Assembly: GCF_004216715.1 (NCBI RefSeq)
Contig: NZ_SGXG01000001.1
Coordinates: 1,426,001 to 1,490,000 of the forward strand
Source: Cecembia calidifontis
GTDB lineage: Bacteria; Bacteroidota; Bacteroidia; Cytophagales; Cyclobacteriaceae
Direction: 5' to 3'
DNA length: 64,000 nucleotides
This document shows positions 53,461 to 61,972 of this stretch, piece after piece; position 1 is the stretch's first letter; the number at the start of each line of letters is the position of its first letter. A program made the translations under genes and the position numbers. Under the pieces are notes generated by a model. That model was given only the letters and a program-made list of their open reading frames with translations, did no database searches and had not been told where the DNA came from.

Positions 53461-55114
53461 CCTGACTTCGACAGTCGTCAGTCCCATTTTTACATAAAGT
53501 ATTGAAATATAGATCATTATAATTTTCAGATTCTCAATTTGGGTGTCCCGGGGTGGTTTTTTGTACTTTTAGGCATGTTTGTTCGGAGAAAACCCAATAA
53601 AAGTGGCAAGATCAGTGTTCAGGTAATTGAGAAGATCAAAGGTAAAAGCAAGGTTGTAAAAACGATCGGAAGCAGTTCTGATCGATCTGAGGTTGAAAGA
53701 CTTTTTATTCTTGGGGAGGAATGGATAAAAAACCATAAAGGAGCACTTGAAATCCCCTTCAGTGATGAAGAACGGATTGCCGATTCTGTTCTGGAAAGTG
53801 TTGAAAACATCACTGTTTCAGGTACCGAGCTGCTTTTGGACAGGATTTTCAATGATATTGGGTTCAGCGCAATCCAAGATGATATCTTCAGGTGGCTGGT
53901 ATATTCCAGGATCTGTTTTCCTGCCAGCAAGCTGAAAACCTGTGATTACCTGCTCACCTACCACGGCCTCGAATTCCAGGTTCAGGACCTTTACAGGTAC
54001 ATGGACAAGCTTTACAACAACTATAAGGAAACGGTCCAGCTGATCAGCTTTGAAAATACCAAGAGAATACTCGGAGGGAGTATCAATATCGTTTTCTATG
54101 ATGTTACTACGCTTTATTTTGAAGTGGATCATGAAGATGATCTTAGAAAGAGTGGTTTTTCCAAGGAGGGAAAGCATCAAAATCCACAGATTGTTTTGGG
54201 TCTGCTGGTTGGACTAGAGGGATATCCTCTGGCTTATGAGATTTTTGAGGGAAACAAGTTTGAAGGGCATACGATGATCCCTGTGATAGAAGCTTTTAGA
54301 AAGAAGTATAGCTTACCTGCTCCGATTGTTGTTGCCGATTCAGGTTTACTGTCAAAAAGCAATGTAAAAGAGTTACGGGACAACGGTTACGAGTTTATTC
54401 TGGGAGCAAGGCTGAAAGCTTCCCCTGATAAAAGTAAAGAGAGGATATTGGCTTTTGAACTTGAAAACGGCGAGAGCAGGCTGCTGGATTGGGAGGACGG
54501 GCTCAGAATGGTTGTCAGTTATTCAGACAGAAGAGCCAAAAAAGACAGGATCAACAGGGAGAAAGGTCTTAAAAAGCTCGAGAAACAGTTAAAATCAGGA
54601 AAGCTCAACAAAAGCCACATCAACAACAGGGGCTATAACAAGTATCTTAAAATGGAAGGGGAGGTAAAGATTGCCCTTGATATTGAAAAGTTTGAACAGG
54701 ATGGGAAATGGGACGGTCTCAAAGGGTATATTACCAACACAAACCTTGACAAAGACGAGGTCATTGAGAATTACAACAACCTTTGGAAAATAGAAAAGGC
54801 CTTCAGGATAACCAAAAATGAAATCAAAGTCAGGCCTGTTTTCCATTATAAACAACGCAGGATCGAAGCACATATAAGCATCGCATTCGTCGCTTACAAA
54901 GTGTTTAAGGAACTGGAAAGGCAGTAATTGGAAAAAGGACCAAAACTTTCTCCTCAGAAAGCCATAGAAATAGCAAAAGGGATTTACACTGTTGAAATAC
55001 AGCTCAAATCTTCAGGTAAAAAGCTGAGAAAGACCCTATTTTTGAACGAAAGTCAACAAAAACTCGCAAAAATGTTCGGTTTTTGATTTTGGGTGTCCCA
55101 GTGTCGAAGTCAGG
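53461..55114 (+). mobile_element. IS1634-family insertion sequence, 1654 bp
   Basis: The element is bounded by 13-bp perfect terminal inverted repeats, CCTGACTTCGACA at 53461-53473 and its complement at 55102-55114. It holds one transposase gene of the IS1634 type. Both termini abut the two copies of a 475-bp direct repeat. Long and variable target duplications (up to several hundred bp) have been reported for IS1634 of Mycoplasma mycoides, so this arrangement is the expected insertion product. A short direct repeat TTGGGTGTCCC lies inside each end (near 53538 and 55089). Confidence 0.92.
53575..55086 (+). pseudogene. IS1634-family transposase, in-frame TAA near the C-terminus
   Basis: The DDE transposase of the IS4/IS1634 clade (COG5421-like) begins at ATG 53575 (MFVRRKPNKSGKISVQVIEK). 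It has DVTTLYFEVDHEDD for the first catalytic Asp, VVADSGLLSKSN for the second, and the Y-(2)-R-(3)-E-(6)-K-type ENYNNLWKIEKAFRITKN region for the Glu. The frame stops at TAA 54925-54927 after 450 residues. It then continues for 52 more codons (LEKGPKLSPQKAIEIAKGIY ... LAKMFGF) to TGA 55084-55086, which looks like the normal family C-terminus. A single change such as CAA to TAA explains this. The truncated protein keeps all catalytic residues, so its activity is uncertain. Confidence 0.88.
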
Positions 55115-55589
55115 AGCTTTGGTTGATCCGCCATCTTGTGACAAGCTAAAAATGGCTGGATCCGAAGTGAAATTTTCCTTTGGTCTTCAGGTTCGGCGCC
55201 TCTTTGATGATTCCAAGAAACATCAAGATTAAGTTCATATAGCACATAGGCTAGGTATTTGGCTTCTGTTTAGAAGATGGGGTGTTCAGGATTTTTTTTT
55301 CAATTGGTTAAAAACAAAAAAGGAACAGGGTGGTTTAGAGACGAAATATAAATTTATTGTAAAATAATAGAGATTTTCATGCTTAAACAGTTGATTTTGA
55401 ATTCTTCTTTTAGTTTTTATTCCAATTTTCGTTTTATTCACTATCCCTTAAGATGTAAGTAAAAATTATGGCCGAAAGTTAAATTTTTACTGTTTTTTGA
55501 AAATTATCTTCTGTTCAGTCAACAAATTTTCGCCTAAAAAATAGAAAAAAAGAGAAAAATATGTTTCGCTAAATTTGAATATTATTTTT
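55115..55589 (+). repeat. 475-bp direct repeat, right copy (target duplication of the IS)
   Basis: This is identical by eye to 52986-53460. It contains TAAATTTG (55570-55577), a possible -7 element for the paralogue 5 gene that starts at 55647, so the duplication kept the upstream region of that gene intact after insertion. Confidence 0.93.
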
Positions 55590-55646
55590 TAGACCCTATT
55601 TTTCGCTTTTTAAATTATAAAAATTATAAATCAGAAATAGTCAGCA

Positions 55647-58190
55647 ATGAATTACCTTTCTAATTTGGACTTAATTGAGCGTTATTTATCTTTTTTATTT
55701 TATTTAAGGAAGCCGGTTAAGTATAGTTTCTTTTCTTTGCTTTTATGCATCTGCATCGGGAATAATGTGGCATTAGGCCAAGCTTGTGACAGCGGTTGTG
55801 ACTTCATTTTTGATACCGCTACAGGAGGCCCGAACATACCTAATAATACTATACCCAAAGTTATCTGTATTACTGCCGCGAATAGAACTGGAAATATCAG
55901 CCTCAACACCCAAAATGCAACGGTTTGTATTTCGGAGAATACAGTCTTTACCGGTACCATTACCAATACTGGTTCTAATAACACAATCAATAATTTTGGG
56001 CAATATGGAGCTATTGGATCAGCAAGAAGTATTGCTTTAGGAGTAGGGGTAACCTATAATAATTTTGGCACCCATATTGGAAATGTAACATTAAACGGAG
56101 CAAATTCTACCTACAATAACTCCGGTGATCAAACAGGTTCGGTCACATTGAATTCTTCTACTTCGGACTACACCAACTCTGGAACCCAGACTGGCAATTT
56201 AAACCTAAATGGAGGTTCTGTAATCAATTCAGGTCAAATAATCCTTAATACGGGCAATTTCAATTCTGGAACTTCTTTTAACAACCTTAGTACTGGTTCG
56301 GTATCTGTAAGCACTAATGTAAATATCAATAACTCTTTTGATAACCAGGGATCCTTTCAAGTTACAGGTACACTGATTTTAAATAGCTCTGGATCTTTGA
56401 GTAATTCAGGGAGTGTTGAAATCACAGGAAACTTGACCAGTAACAGTAGCACTCTTAATTCACAAAGTGGGACAATCAATATTGGTGGTACGCTTACTAA
56501 TAATAGTGGCACTTTAAATATAGGAAGTGGTACAGTCGCTGGAAATACGACAAATAACAACGGCAATATTAATATTTTTGGACAGCTAAATATTGGTGGA
56601 AATTTGGACAATAATGGTAGTGGAAACGTTTCAGCAGGAAATAACAACCAGATCAATTACCTGAATGTCGGGGGCGGAATCAGTGGAAGTGGATGCTTAA
56701 ATGGCACTGAAGGGACTTTGATTGTAAACCAGCCACCTCCAGGATGTACCAATGGCACTGTAGCAGTGGGAGGATCTCCTTCGGATTGTTTGCAGATCCT
56801 TACTATTGAGAATGGCGATGGTACTGTCGATAGGATTTTTAGATTCACTTGTAGTACAGGTTGGACCATTCCAAACAATACCGAGGAAGAAGAAATCGTA
56901 GATGAAGCCCAGGTGCTCATTGTAGCAGGAGGCGGTGGAGGAGGAAGAGGAACAAGTGCCGGAGGAGGTGGTGCCGGAGGTTTGATTTTTCAAAATTCAG
57001 TATCATTGAATCCTGGTTCAACTATTCCTGTAATTGTTGGAATAGGTGGAGCTGGCTCTACAAGTACTAATGCCAGAGGGCAAAATGGTACAAATTCAAG
57101 CTTTTTGAGTTTTACGGCAATTGGAGGTGGCGGTGGCGGATCGGTTGTTAATAATGCAAATAGGAATGGAGCTGGGGGAGGTTCAGGAGGTGGGGGAGCT
57201 AGGCAAGGGAGTAATAATGGAACCGCAGGAACTGGTGAGTTTGGCCAAGGAAGAAACGGAGCAGGAGGAGGTGCAGCGGGCTCTGGAATTAGAGGTGGTG
57301 GGGGTGGAGGTGCTGGTGGTCCAGGAGAGGGAAGTAATGGAGCAGGAGGAAGAGATGGTGGGCCAGGCGAATCTTATGATATATCAGGTGAATCAATTAC
57401 ATATTCAGCGGGTGGAGGAGCATCTTCAACTGGACCTGGAAATAATGGTGATGGATTTGGAGGTTCCAGTGTAGGTGGAAATGCCAATGGCTCTGGGGCA
57501 TTAAGAAATGGTAGATCACCAGGTTCAGGTGGAGGAGCTACCTCAAGCGGGGTAGGCGGCAATGGCGCCAACGGTATCGTTATCGTCCGTCAGACTTTTA
57601 GGATCCTCCCAGTCGAATACCTTTATTTTGAGGCCGCATTCAGAAGGCAGGAGCGGGTGGTGGAATTAAGATGGGCTACGGGAAAGGAATGGGAAAACTC
57701 CCACTTTGAGATAGAGCGTGCAGTAGGCAATGTGAGAAATTGGGAAAAAATCGGTCGTATCGAGGGAAGGGGTTATTCAGATGATCCGGTGGAGTACCTG
57801 TTCAAGGATCAGAAGCCTCCATTGGTAGGGGGTAATATCTTTTACCGATTAAAGCAGGTGGATTTTAATGGGAAATTTGCGTACTCTAAGGTGATCTCCG
57901 TCAGGGTGCCTGCCATGGAAGTGATCAATGGGGTCTGGAGGGCATTTCCCAATCCTACAGATGGAGAAAACTTCAGGGTCAGTCTGGTAGACCGCTCGCA
58001 GTATGAGGAGGAGGCCATTACCTTAAGGTTGGTTCATCCTATGATTTTCACCCCACCACAGACCATCGCTTCAGAAACCGAGATGAATGCTAGAATTGAG
58101 GAATTGGTAAGAAAAATGCCCAAAGGAGTATTTGTGGTAGAGATCCAATGGGGAAGAAAAGTGGAACATATCAAAGTATTGAAACAATAA
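55647..58190 (+). CDS. secreted T9SS cargo protein, paralogue 5, repeat- and glycine-rich
   Basis: This is the largest and only intact glycine-rich member, at 847 residues. The order is a long signal region (cut near Gly-Gln at 45), an Asn/Ser/Thr/Gly-rich beta-helix-like passenger (about 70-365, with repeats such as SGSLSNSGSVEITGNLTSNS) and a glycine-rich domain (about 420-650, from VLIVAGGGGGGRGTSAGGGG). The shared C-terminal module follows (KEWENSHFEIERA, FYRLKQVDFNGKF, WRAFPNPTDGEN, MPKGVFVVEIQWG). It is likely a fibrous cell-surface or released protein. Its upstream region was duplicated by the neighbouring IS. Confidence 0.9.
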   Translation: MNYLSNLDLIERYLSFLFYLRKPVKYSFFSLLLCICIGNNVALGQACDSGCDFIFDTATGGPNIPNNTIPKVICITAANRTGNISLNTQNATVCISENTVFTGTITNTGSNNTINNFGQYGAIGSARSIALGVGVTYNNFGTHIGNVTLNGANSTYNNSGDQTGSVTLNSSTSDYTNSGTQTGNLNLNGGSVINSGQIILNTGNFNSGTSFNNLSTGSVSVSTNVNINNSFDNQGSFQVTGTLILNSSGSLSNSGSVEITGNLTSNSSTLNSQSGTINIGGTLTNNSGTLNIGSGTVAGNTTNNNGNINIFGQLNIGGNLDNNGSGNVSAGNNNQINYLNVGGGISGSGCLNGTEGTLIVNQPPPGCTNGTVAVGGSPSDCLQILTIENGDGTVDRIFRFTCSTGWTIPNNTEEEEIVDEAQVLIVAGGGGGGRGTSAGGGGAGGLIFQNSVSLNPGSTIPVIVGIGGAGSTSTNARGQNGTNSSFLSFTAIGGGGGGSVVNNANRNGAGGGSGGGGARQGSNNGTAGTGEFGQGRNGAGGGAAGSGIRGGGGGGAGGPGEGSNGAGGRDGGPGESYDISGESITYSAGGGASSTGPGNNGDGFGGSSVGGNANGSGALRNGRSPGSGGGATSSGVGGNGANGIVIVRQTFRILPVEYLYFEAAFRRQERVVELRWATGKEWENSHFEIERAVGNVRNWEKIGRIEGRGYSDDPVEYLFKDQKPPLVGGNIFYRLKQVDFNGKFAYSKVISVRVPAMEVINGVWRAFPNPTDGENFRVSLVDRSQYEEEAITLRLVHPMIFTPPQTIASETEMNARIEELVRKMPKGVFVVEIQWGRKVEHIKVLKQ

Positions 58191-58204
58191 GGAAATCCTT
58201 TATA

Positions 58205-58620
58205 ACCGCAAAGGACGCAAGGGTTTTTCCGCCAGGGTCGCAGAGGCTTCTTGGAATTTGTAATTTCTGGAAGTTGTAAGCTTTCATTGGGCCCTTTGCG
58301 CTTATCCTTTGCGTTCATTGCGTGAACCCATTTTTTTACCGCAAAGGATACAAGGGTATTTCCGCCATGGTCGCAGAGGCTTCTAAGAATTTGTAATTTC
58401 TGGAAGTTGTAGGCTTTCATTGGGCTCTTTGCGCTTATCCTTTGCGCCCCTTGCGTGAACCATTTTTTTTACCGCAAAGGTCGCAAAGGTATTTCGCCAA
58501 AGGTCGCAGAGTTATCCACCATAGATCTTAGCACCTTCGCGTCTTGGCGTGAACCTTTTTCTCCGCAGAGAGCGCAAGGGTTTTCGCCAAGTACGCTCAG
58601 TTATCCACAATAAAACCTTT
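58205..58620. repeat. 133-bp tandem repeat array with degenerate tail
   Basis: The motif ACCGCAAAGG begins at 58205, 58338 and 58471, exactly 133 bases apart. The first two units match closely over their whole length (CGCAGAGGCTTCT, GAATTTGTAATTTCTGGAAG, CTTTGCGCTTATCCTTTGCG). The third is partial and followed by two shorter, diverged blocks to about 58620. It is non-coding. Related sequence lies at 52665-52735. This is a dispersed-repeat type well known in Bacteroidota spacers (CGCAAAGG/CTTTGCG ends). Confidence 0.85.
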
Positions 58621-59061
58621 GTGCCTTTGTGCCTTTGTGGCCATTCTGCCTGCAGCCCCCAATCCTCCTTAGAAATGTTATATTCTTAAAAAAATCATAT
58701 GTTTTCTTAATCCATCGCAAAAAGTCGGCGAATGGTCGGAGTATACACGGGACACGGTCGGAACATCTACGGAGAATTCAAGGCTCAATTGGCCTTTTAT
58801 TTTTGTTTTAATTGACTTTTATTTGGATTGAATTGTACTTTTAGATTTGCTTTCAGGAGGGTTTTTAAACTGTTATCCAAGGAACTGGGGCAGGCAAATG
58901 TCTGGATGACTTTTTATAATCAACCTGGGTATTTGAAGTATTTCAGAGAAAAGATACAGTTTTTGAAACTGGTTTAACAAAATACCAGATCTGCAAACCT
59001 CCAATTTTTTGTATGGCAGGGTTTAGGAAAATTTTTGGTAAATTTTTTCAAAAAGACAGGC
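58621..59061. other. intergenic region, no gene recognised
   Basis: About 440 bases lie between the repeat array and the small zinc-ribbon-like gene. A 60-codon frame at 58629-58811 has no recognisable content. The stretch 58730-58775 repeats GTCGGA/GGTCGG several times. It may be remnant DNA. Confidence 0.4.
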
Positions 59062-59319
59062 ATGAAACATGGCACACCGATATATTTTTTTTCCAACAGC
59101 ATTGCCAAGGAAGTTTTCCAATGCTTTGGTAAGCAGCGCTATGTCAGTGAGGAAGTGGCCTGGTATGTTTACTTTAAGTTTTATAAGGCACGGCTGAGAA
59201 AGAGCAAGATCAGGATCAAGAGGGATGATTCAGGATTGAATTGTTATAGGTGTAAGTTTTGTGGATTTTGGCATCTGGGAAGGCGTAAAAAGAGGGAGGG
59301 AAAAATCGAATTAGACTAG
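59062..59319 (+). CDS. small protein with a C-terminal CxxC zinc-ribbon-like motif
   Basis: This 85-residue basic protein starts MKHGTPIYFFSNSIAKEVF. It ends with CYRCKFCGFWHLGRRKKREG, where Cys-x2-Cys-x2-Cys and a nearby His could form a zinc site. Similar short proteins with KxCxxCGxWHL occur singly in Bacteroidota, and I know no function. It may bind nucleic acid. An upstream ATG at 59035 adds nine residues. The 3' end overlaps the convergent Crp-like gene by nine bases. Confidence 0.6.
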   Translation: MKHGTPIYFFSNSIAKEVFQCFGKQRYVSEEVAWYVYFKFYKARLRKSKIRIKRDDSGLNCYRCKFCGFWHLGRRKKREGKIELD

Positions 59320-59922
59320 ATAGGTTTTGTCCCATGTTGCCATGGCTTTAGAAAGACCTTGGGAGGTGACGTTGAGGTATTCTGCCAGGTATTTTTTGGT
59401 AGAGGTAATCTTATTTGGATCAGTTTGATAGAGGAAAGTCAGTTTATCGATGATGGACTTGTTGTTGTGTACTTTGAGGTAGTTGTTGTGTCTTTCGAGT
59501 TCTATGGTCCGGATGTGATCGATAAGCTTTTCGGCAGCACCTTCTTTTTGGGATAATTTTTTCAGGATCAGTTCCAGATCAATTCCGGTAATTTCGGTCC
59601 TATCTGCGGCTACCCAAAGTTGATCGGCGCATTGATAAGGCAGGGGTTCTTTGGAAATGATACCCTGAAGGAAGATTTCCTTTCCGGTGATCAATTTTTT
59701 AGAGCTGATGTAATTGCCATCATGGCATGTGCCATAGACCTGTCCCGAATGGATAAATATCAGGTAGTTTTCCTTGTGATTGATCATTTTGATAGGACTG
59801 CCTTTTTTGAACAGGAGGTTTAGTGTCAAAGGAAAAATCTCATGCATAAGTCCTTCGAAGTGCAGTCCATGCTTGTCTGCATATTGTAGAATATTAACCT
59901 TATAGTCAATGATAGTGCCCAT
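59311..59922 (-). CDS. Crp/Fnr-like transcriptional regulator
   Basis: This 203-residue protein has a cupin-like sensor half (YLIFIHSGQVYGTCHDGNY) resembling a cyclic-nucleotide-binding domain. A C-terminal helix-turn-helix follows at about 170-198 (TKKYLAEYLNVTSQGLSKAMAT). The phosphate-binding arginine motif of CRP (RxGExxGE...RxA) is not evident, so it probably does not bind cAMP. It may regulate nearby surface genes, but no target site is visible. Its start lies 357 bases from the divergent DUF6520-like gene. Confidence 0.78.
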   Translation of the reverse strand: MGTIIDYKVNILQYADKHGLHFEGLMHEIFPLTLNLLFKKGSPIKMINHKENYLIFIHSGQVYGTCHDGNYISSKKLITGKEIFLQGIISKEPLPYQCADQLWVAADRTEITGIDLELILKKLSQKEGAAEKLIDHIRTIELERHNNYLKVHNNKSIIDKLTFLYQTDPNKITSTKKYLAEYLNVTSQGLSKAMATWDKTYLV

Positions 59923-60278
59923 TCCTAAGTCTCAAAAAGGTAAACTAATTTATTGATTTGTTAGGAAAAATTGATGGGGGTAGGAAATAATTTCCATGCC
60001 ATGTGGGTTAAAAACCCAAATTATTAAGTAGTGTTTAATAAAACTTAGTTTTGTTAAACTGTTAAAAATCAGCTTTTTGGTAAGTAGGAATGATATTTTT
60101 AGCTTTAAAACTCCGATCAGGTCGGAGAGCGCTGCCCGATCCTATGGGGGGAGTATGTGGGTAGGATCCATATTTCCCCAGGCAGTTAACAGGCCGTTCC
60201 GAAAAGCCTTAAATAGAGTAGGGTAACAACCAAAACGTTTTTGCTGTCTTTTTTGAATGTTAAAAAAAGAAGTGCGTG
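59923..60278. other. divergent intergenic region between regulator and DUF6520-like gene
   Basis: These 356 bases hold a -7-like TAGTTTTG at 60046-60053 (plus strand), without a clear -33 element. They also hold a G-rich stretch with GATCC...GGATCC repeats near 60138-60170. No coding frame is credible. It may hold the promoters of both neighbours. Confidence 0.4.
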
Positions 60279-60557
60279 ATGAATACTTTAATCAAAAGAT
60301 TACCATTATTAGCATTTGTATTGGCTTCGGCATTTGCGTTTGCATTTACTAAGCCGGTGGACTCGTCCACAGTCAGGTTTGTACCGATTCTTGATGGGTC
60401 TGGTCAAATAGTTGGGGGAACACCCGTTCAGCCAGGTTATAGTTGTAACACTGCTCCAACTCAAATCTGTACTGCACTTTTCTTGAATGATGATCCCAAA
60501 GAGGAAAATCTAATTCAAGAAAGTATTGAACGAGGTGTTTATCAGCCACCTATGTAA
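60279..60557 (+). CDS. DUF6520-like small exported protein
   Basis: This 92-residue protein has a signal peptide (TLIKRLPLLAFVLASAFAFAF) and a short mature part with two cysteines (CNTAPTQIC) ending in YQPP-M. It resembles the small Bacteroidota DUF6520 family, products of unknown function often found near surface-protein or SusCD genes. The ATG at 60279 is chosen over the GTG at 60276. It is convergent with the SusD gene, sharing a terminator. Confidence 0.7.
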   Translation: MNTLIKRLPLLAFVLASAFAFAFTKPVDSSTVRFVPILDGSGQIVGGTPVQPGYSCNTAPTQICTALFLNDDPKEENLIQESIERGVYQPPM

Positions 60558-60561
60558 AGTT

Positions 60562-60592
60562 AGAACCCCGGTCCATCCGGGGTTCTTTTTTT
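60562..60592. terminator. bidirectional terminator between DUF6520-like gene and susD
   Basis: Ten-base stem AGAACCCCGG / CCGGGGTTCT with a five-base loop, then seven T residues on the plus strand, five bases after the stop codon at 60557. Confidence 0.9.
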
Positions 60593-60597
60593 CATCC

Positions 60598-61944
60598 TTA
60601 TCTTGGATTTTGTATCATATCACTTCTATCGATCTCGTGAGGTGGAATCTGAAATACATAGGACTGGCTATTTGGGCTCAGCGTATGTGTGATTTCACCA
60701 AAATCTCTCACCAAGGTTGTTTCAAGCCCCTCATGATTCTGCCTTTTTAAGTCCATCCATCTTAATCCACGGAACAACAGTTCTTTTCTTCTTTCCGATA
60801 AAACCAATTCCAATGCCTGCTGCTGACCAGTGAAACTGATTCCATCAAAATCTCTGATTCTCAATTCAAGGAATGAATTCATCAGCTCTTCAGCGGTATT
60901 CAGGTCTCCTGATCGTATGAGACATTCTATATACATCAGAAGGACTTCATTGGTATCTATTCCTCCAAACCAGAATTGTCTACCGGTATGGAAGGCTTTG
61001 AAATTCAATCCCCCGTTACCCCGGTCTATAAAAAATACTTCTTTTCTGGTATCATTGTCGCCATATAAGGATAGAAGATTAAGATCAACAAAGGTCAATG
61101 GAGAGCTGTAAAATTCATAAAGCATCAACTGACTGTGAAATATCACTTCATCATTGAATATTCCAAATGGGTTGGCTGTAGTAAGAGGCAACTGGGTATA
61201 ATCAATAAGTGATAACCCATTTGCGTGGATTACCTGTCCCAGTTCTAATGCGGCATTGTAATTTCCTTCCATAAAATGAATGCGCATGAGGAGTGCCCGG
61301 GCGGATTGCTTTGAAGGCAAAGTTTTTAAAGGCTCGATTTCAGGAAGTAGTTCAACAGCGCTTGAAAGATCTGATTTTATAAATGCTTTTACTTCTGAAA
61401 CTTTTGCTCGAACAGGATTTGGGGTAACAATGGAACTTCTCCTTAAAGGCAAACCGAATTCTGAATCTTCTCCATCAAACCTTGTATAGGGAGTAAACAG
61501 CTCCAACAATTGATGATAGGCAAATGCCCGGAAAAACAATGCTGTGCCTTTTAATTTATCCGCACGTTCCTTCTCACTTGAAGAGATTTATAGATCAGAC
61601 AGGCCATCCAGGACTATATTGGCATAAAAAACCTGTTGAAACGGGGTGGACCAATCAGGAAGTTCCCCGTTTTGGTTAACATCTTCAGCCCAGATATAGG
61701 CCTGCCTCTCCCATTCAAGTCTTAGACTCTGCCAGTGTTGCAGTGGAATGAAATAGTCGCCTGATGCAATTTCCCCAATGGCCGGGGTTTGGTTGAAAAT
61801 CTGGTGGTCATTATTGAGTATTGCCTCAAAATCATCCAGGTTGGAAGGTACAACCAGCCCTAAACTGGGTTTTTCTGACAGGAAGTCCTGACAGGAAACA
61901 ATTACAAACCCGATCAGGAAAAGTAAGTAGATTGTATTTTTCAT
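60598..61944 (-). pseudogene. RagB/SusD-family outer-membrane lipoprotein, broken by an in-frame TAA
   Basis: SusD proteins form the surface lid that captures nutrients for a SusC channel. The frame of 448 codons has a lipoprotein signal (IVSC, Cys18), QDFLSEKPSLGLVVPSNL and VFYANIVLDGLSDL. It then has TAA at 61588-61590 (codon 119), and continues in the same frame with ISSSEKERADKLKGTALFFR and the TPR-like SusD core to DRSDMIQNPR. A single base change accounts for it. As read, no functional SusD would be made, although an internal start at 61539 could yield an unexported fragment. It lies 28 bases after susC. Confidence 0.88.
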
Positions 61945-61972
61945 TTCTGTTTCATTTTTGTTTGGAAAGATT

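Noticed and set aside
58629..58811. 60-codon frame after the tandem repeats
   Set aside because: It begins inside a repeat tail and has low-quality composition and no recognisable motif.
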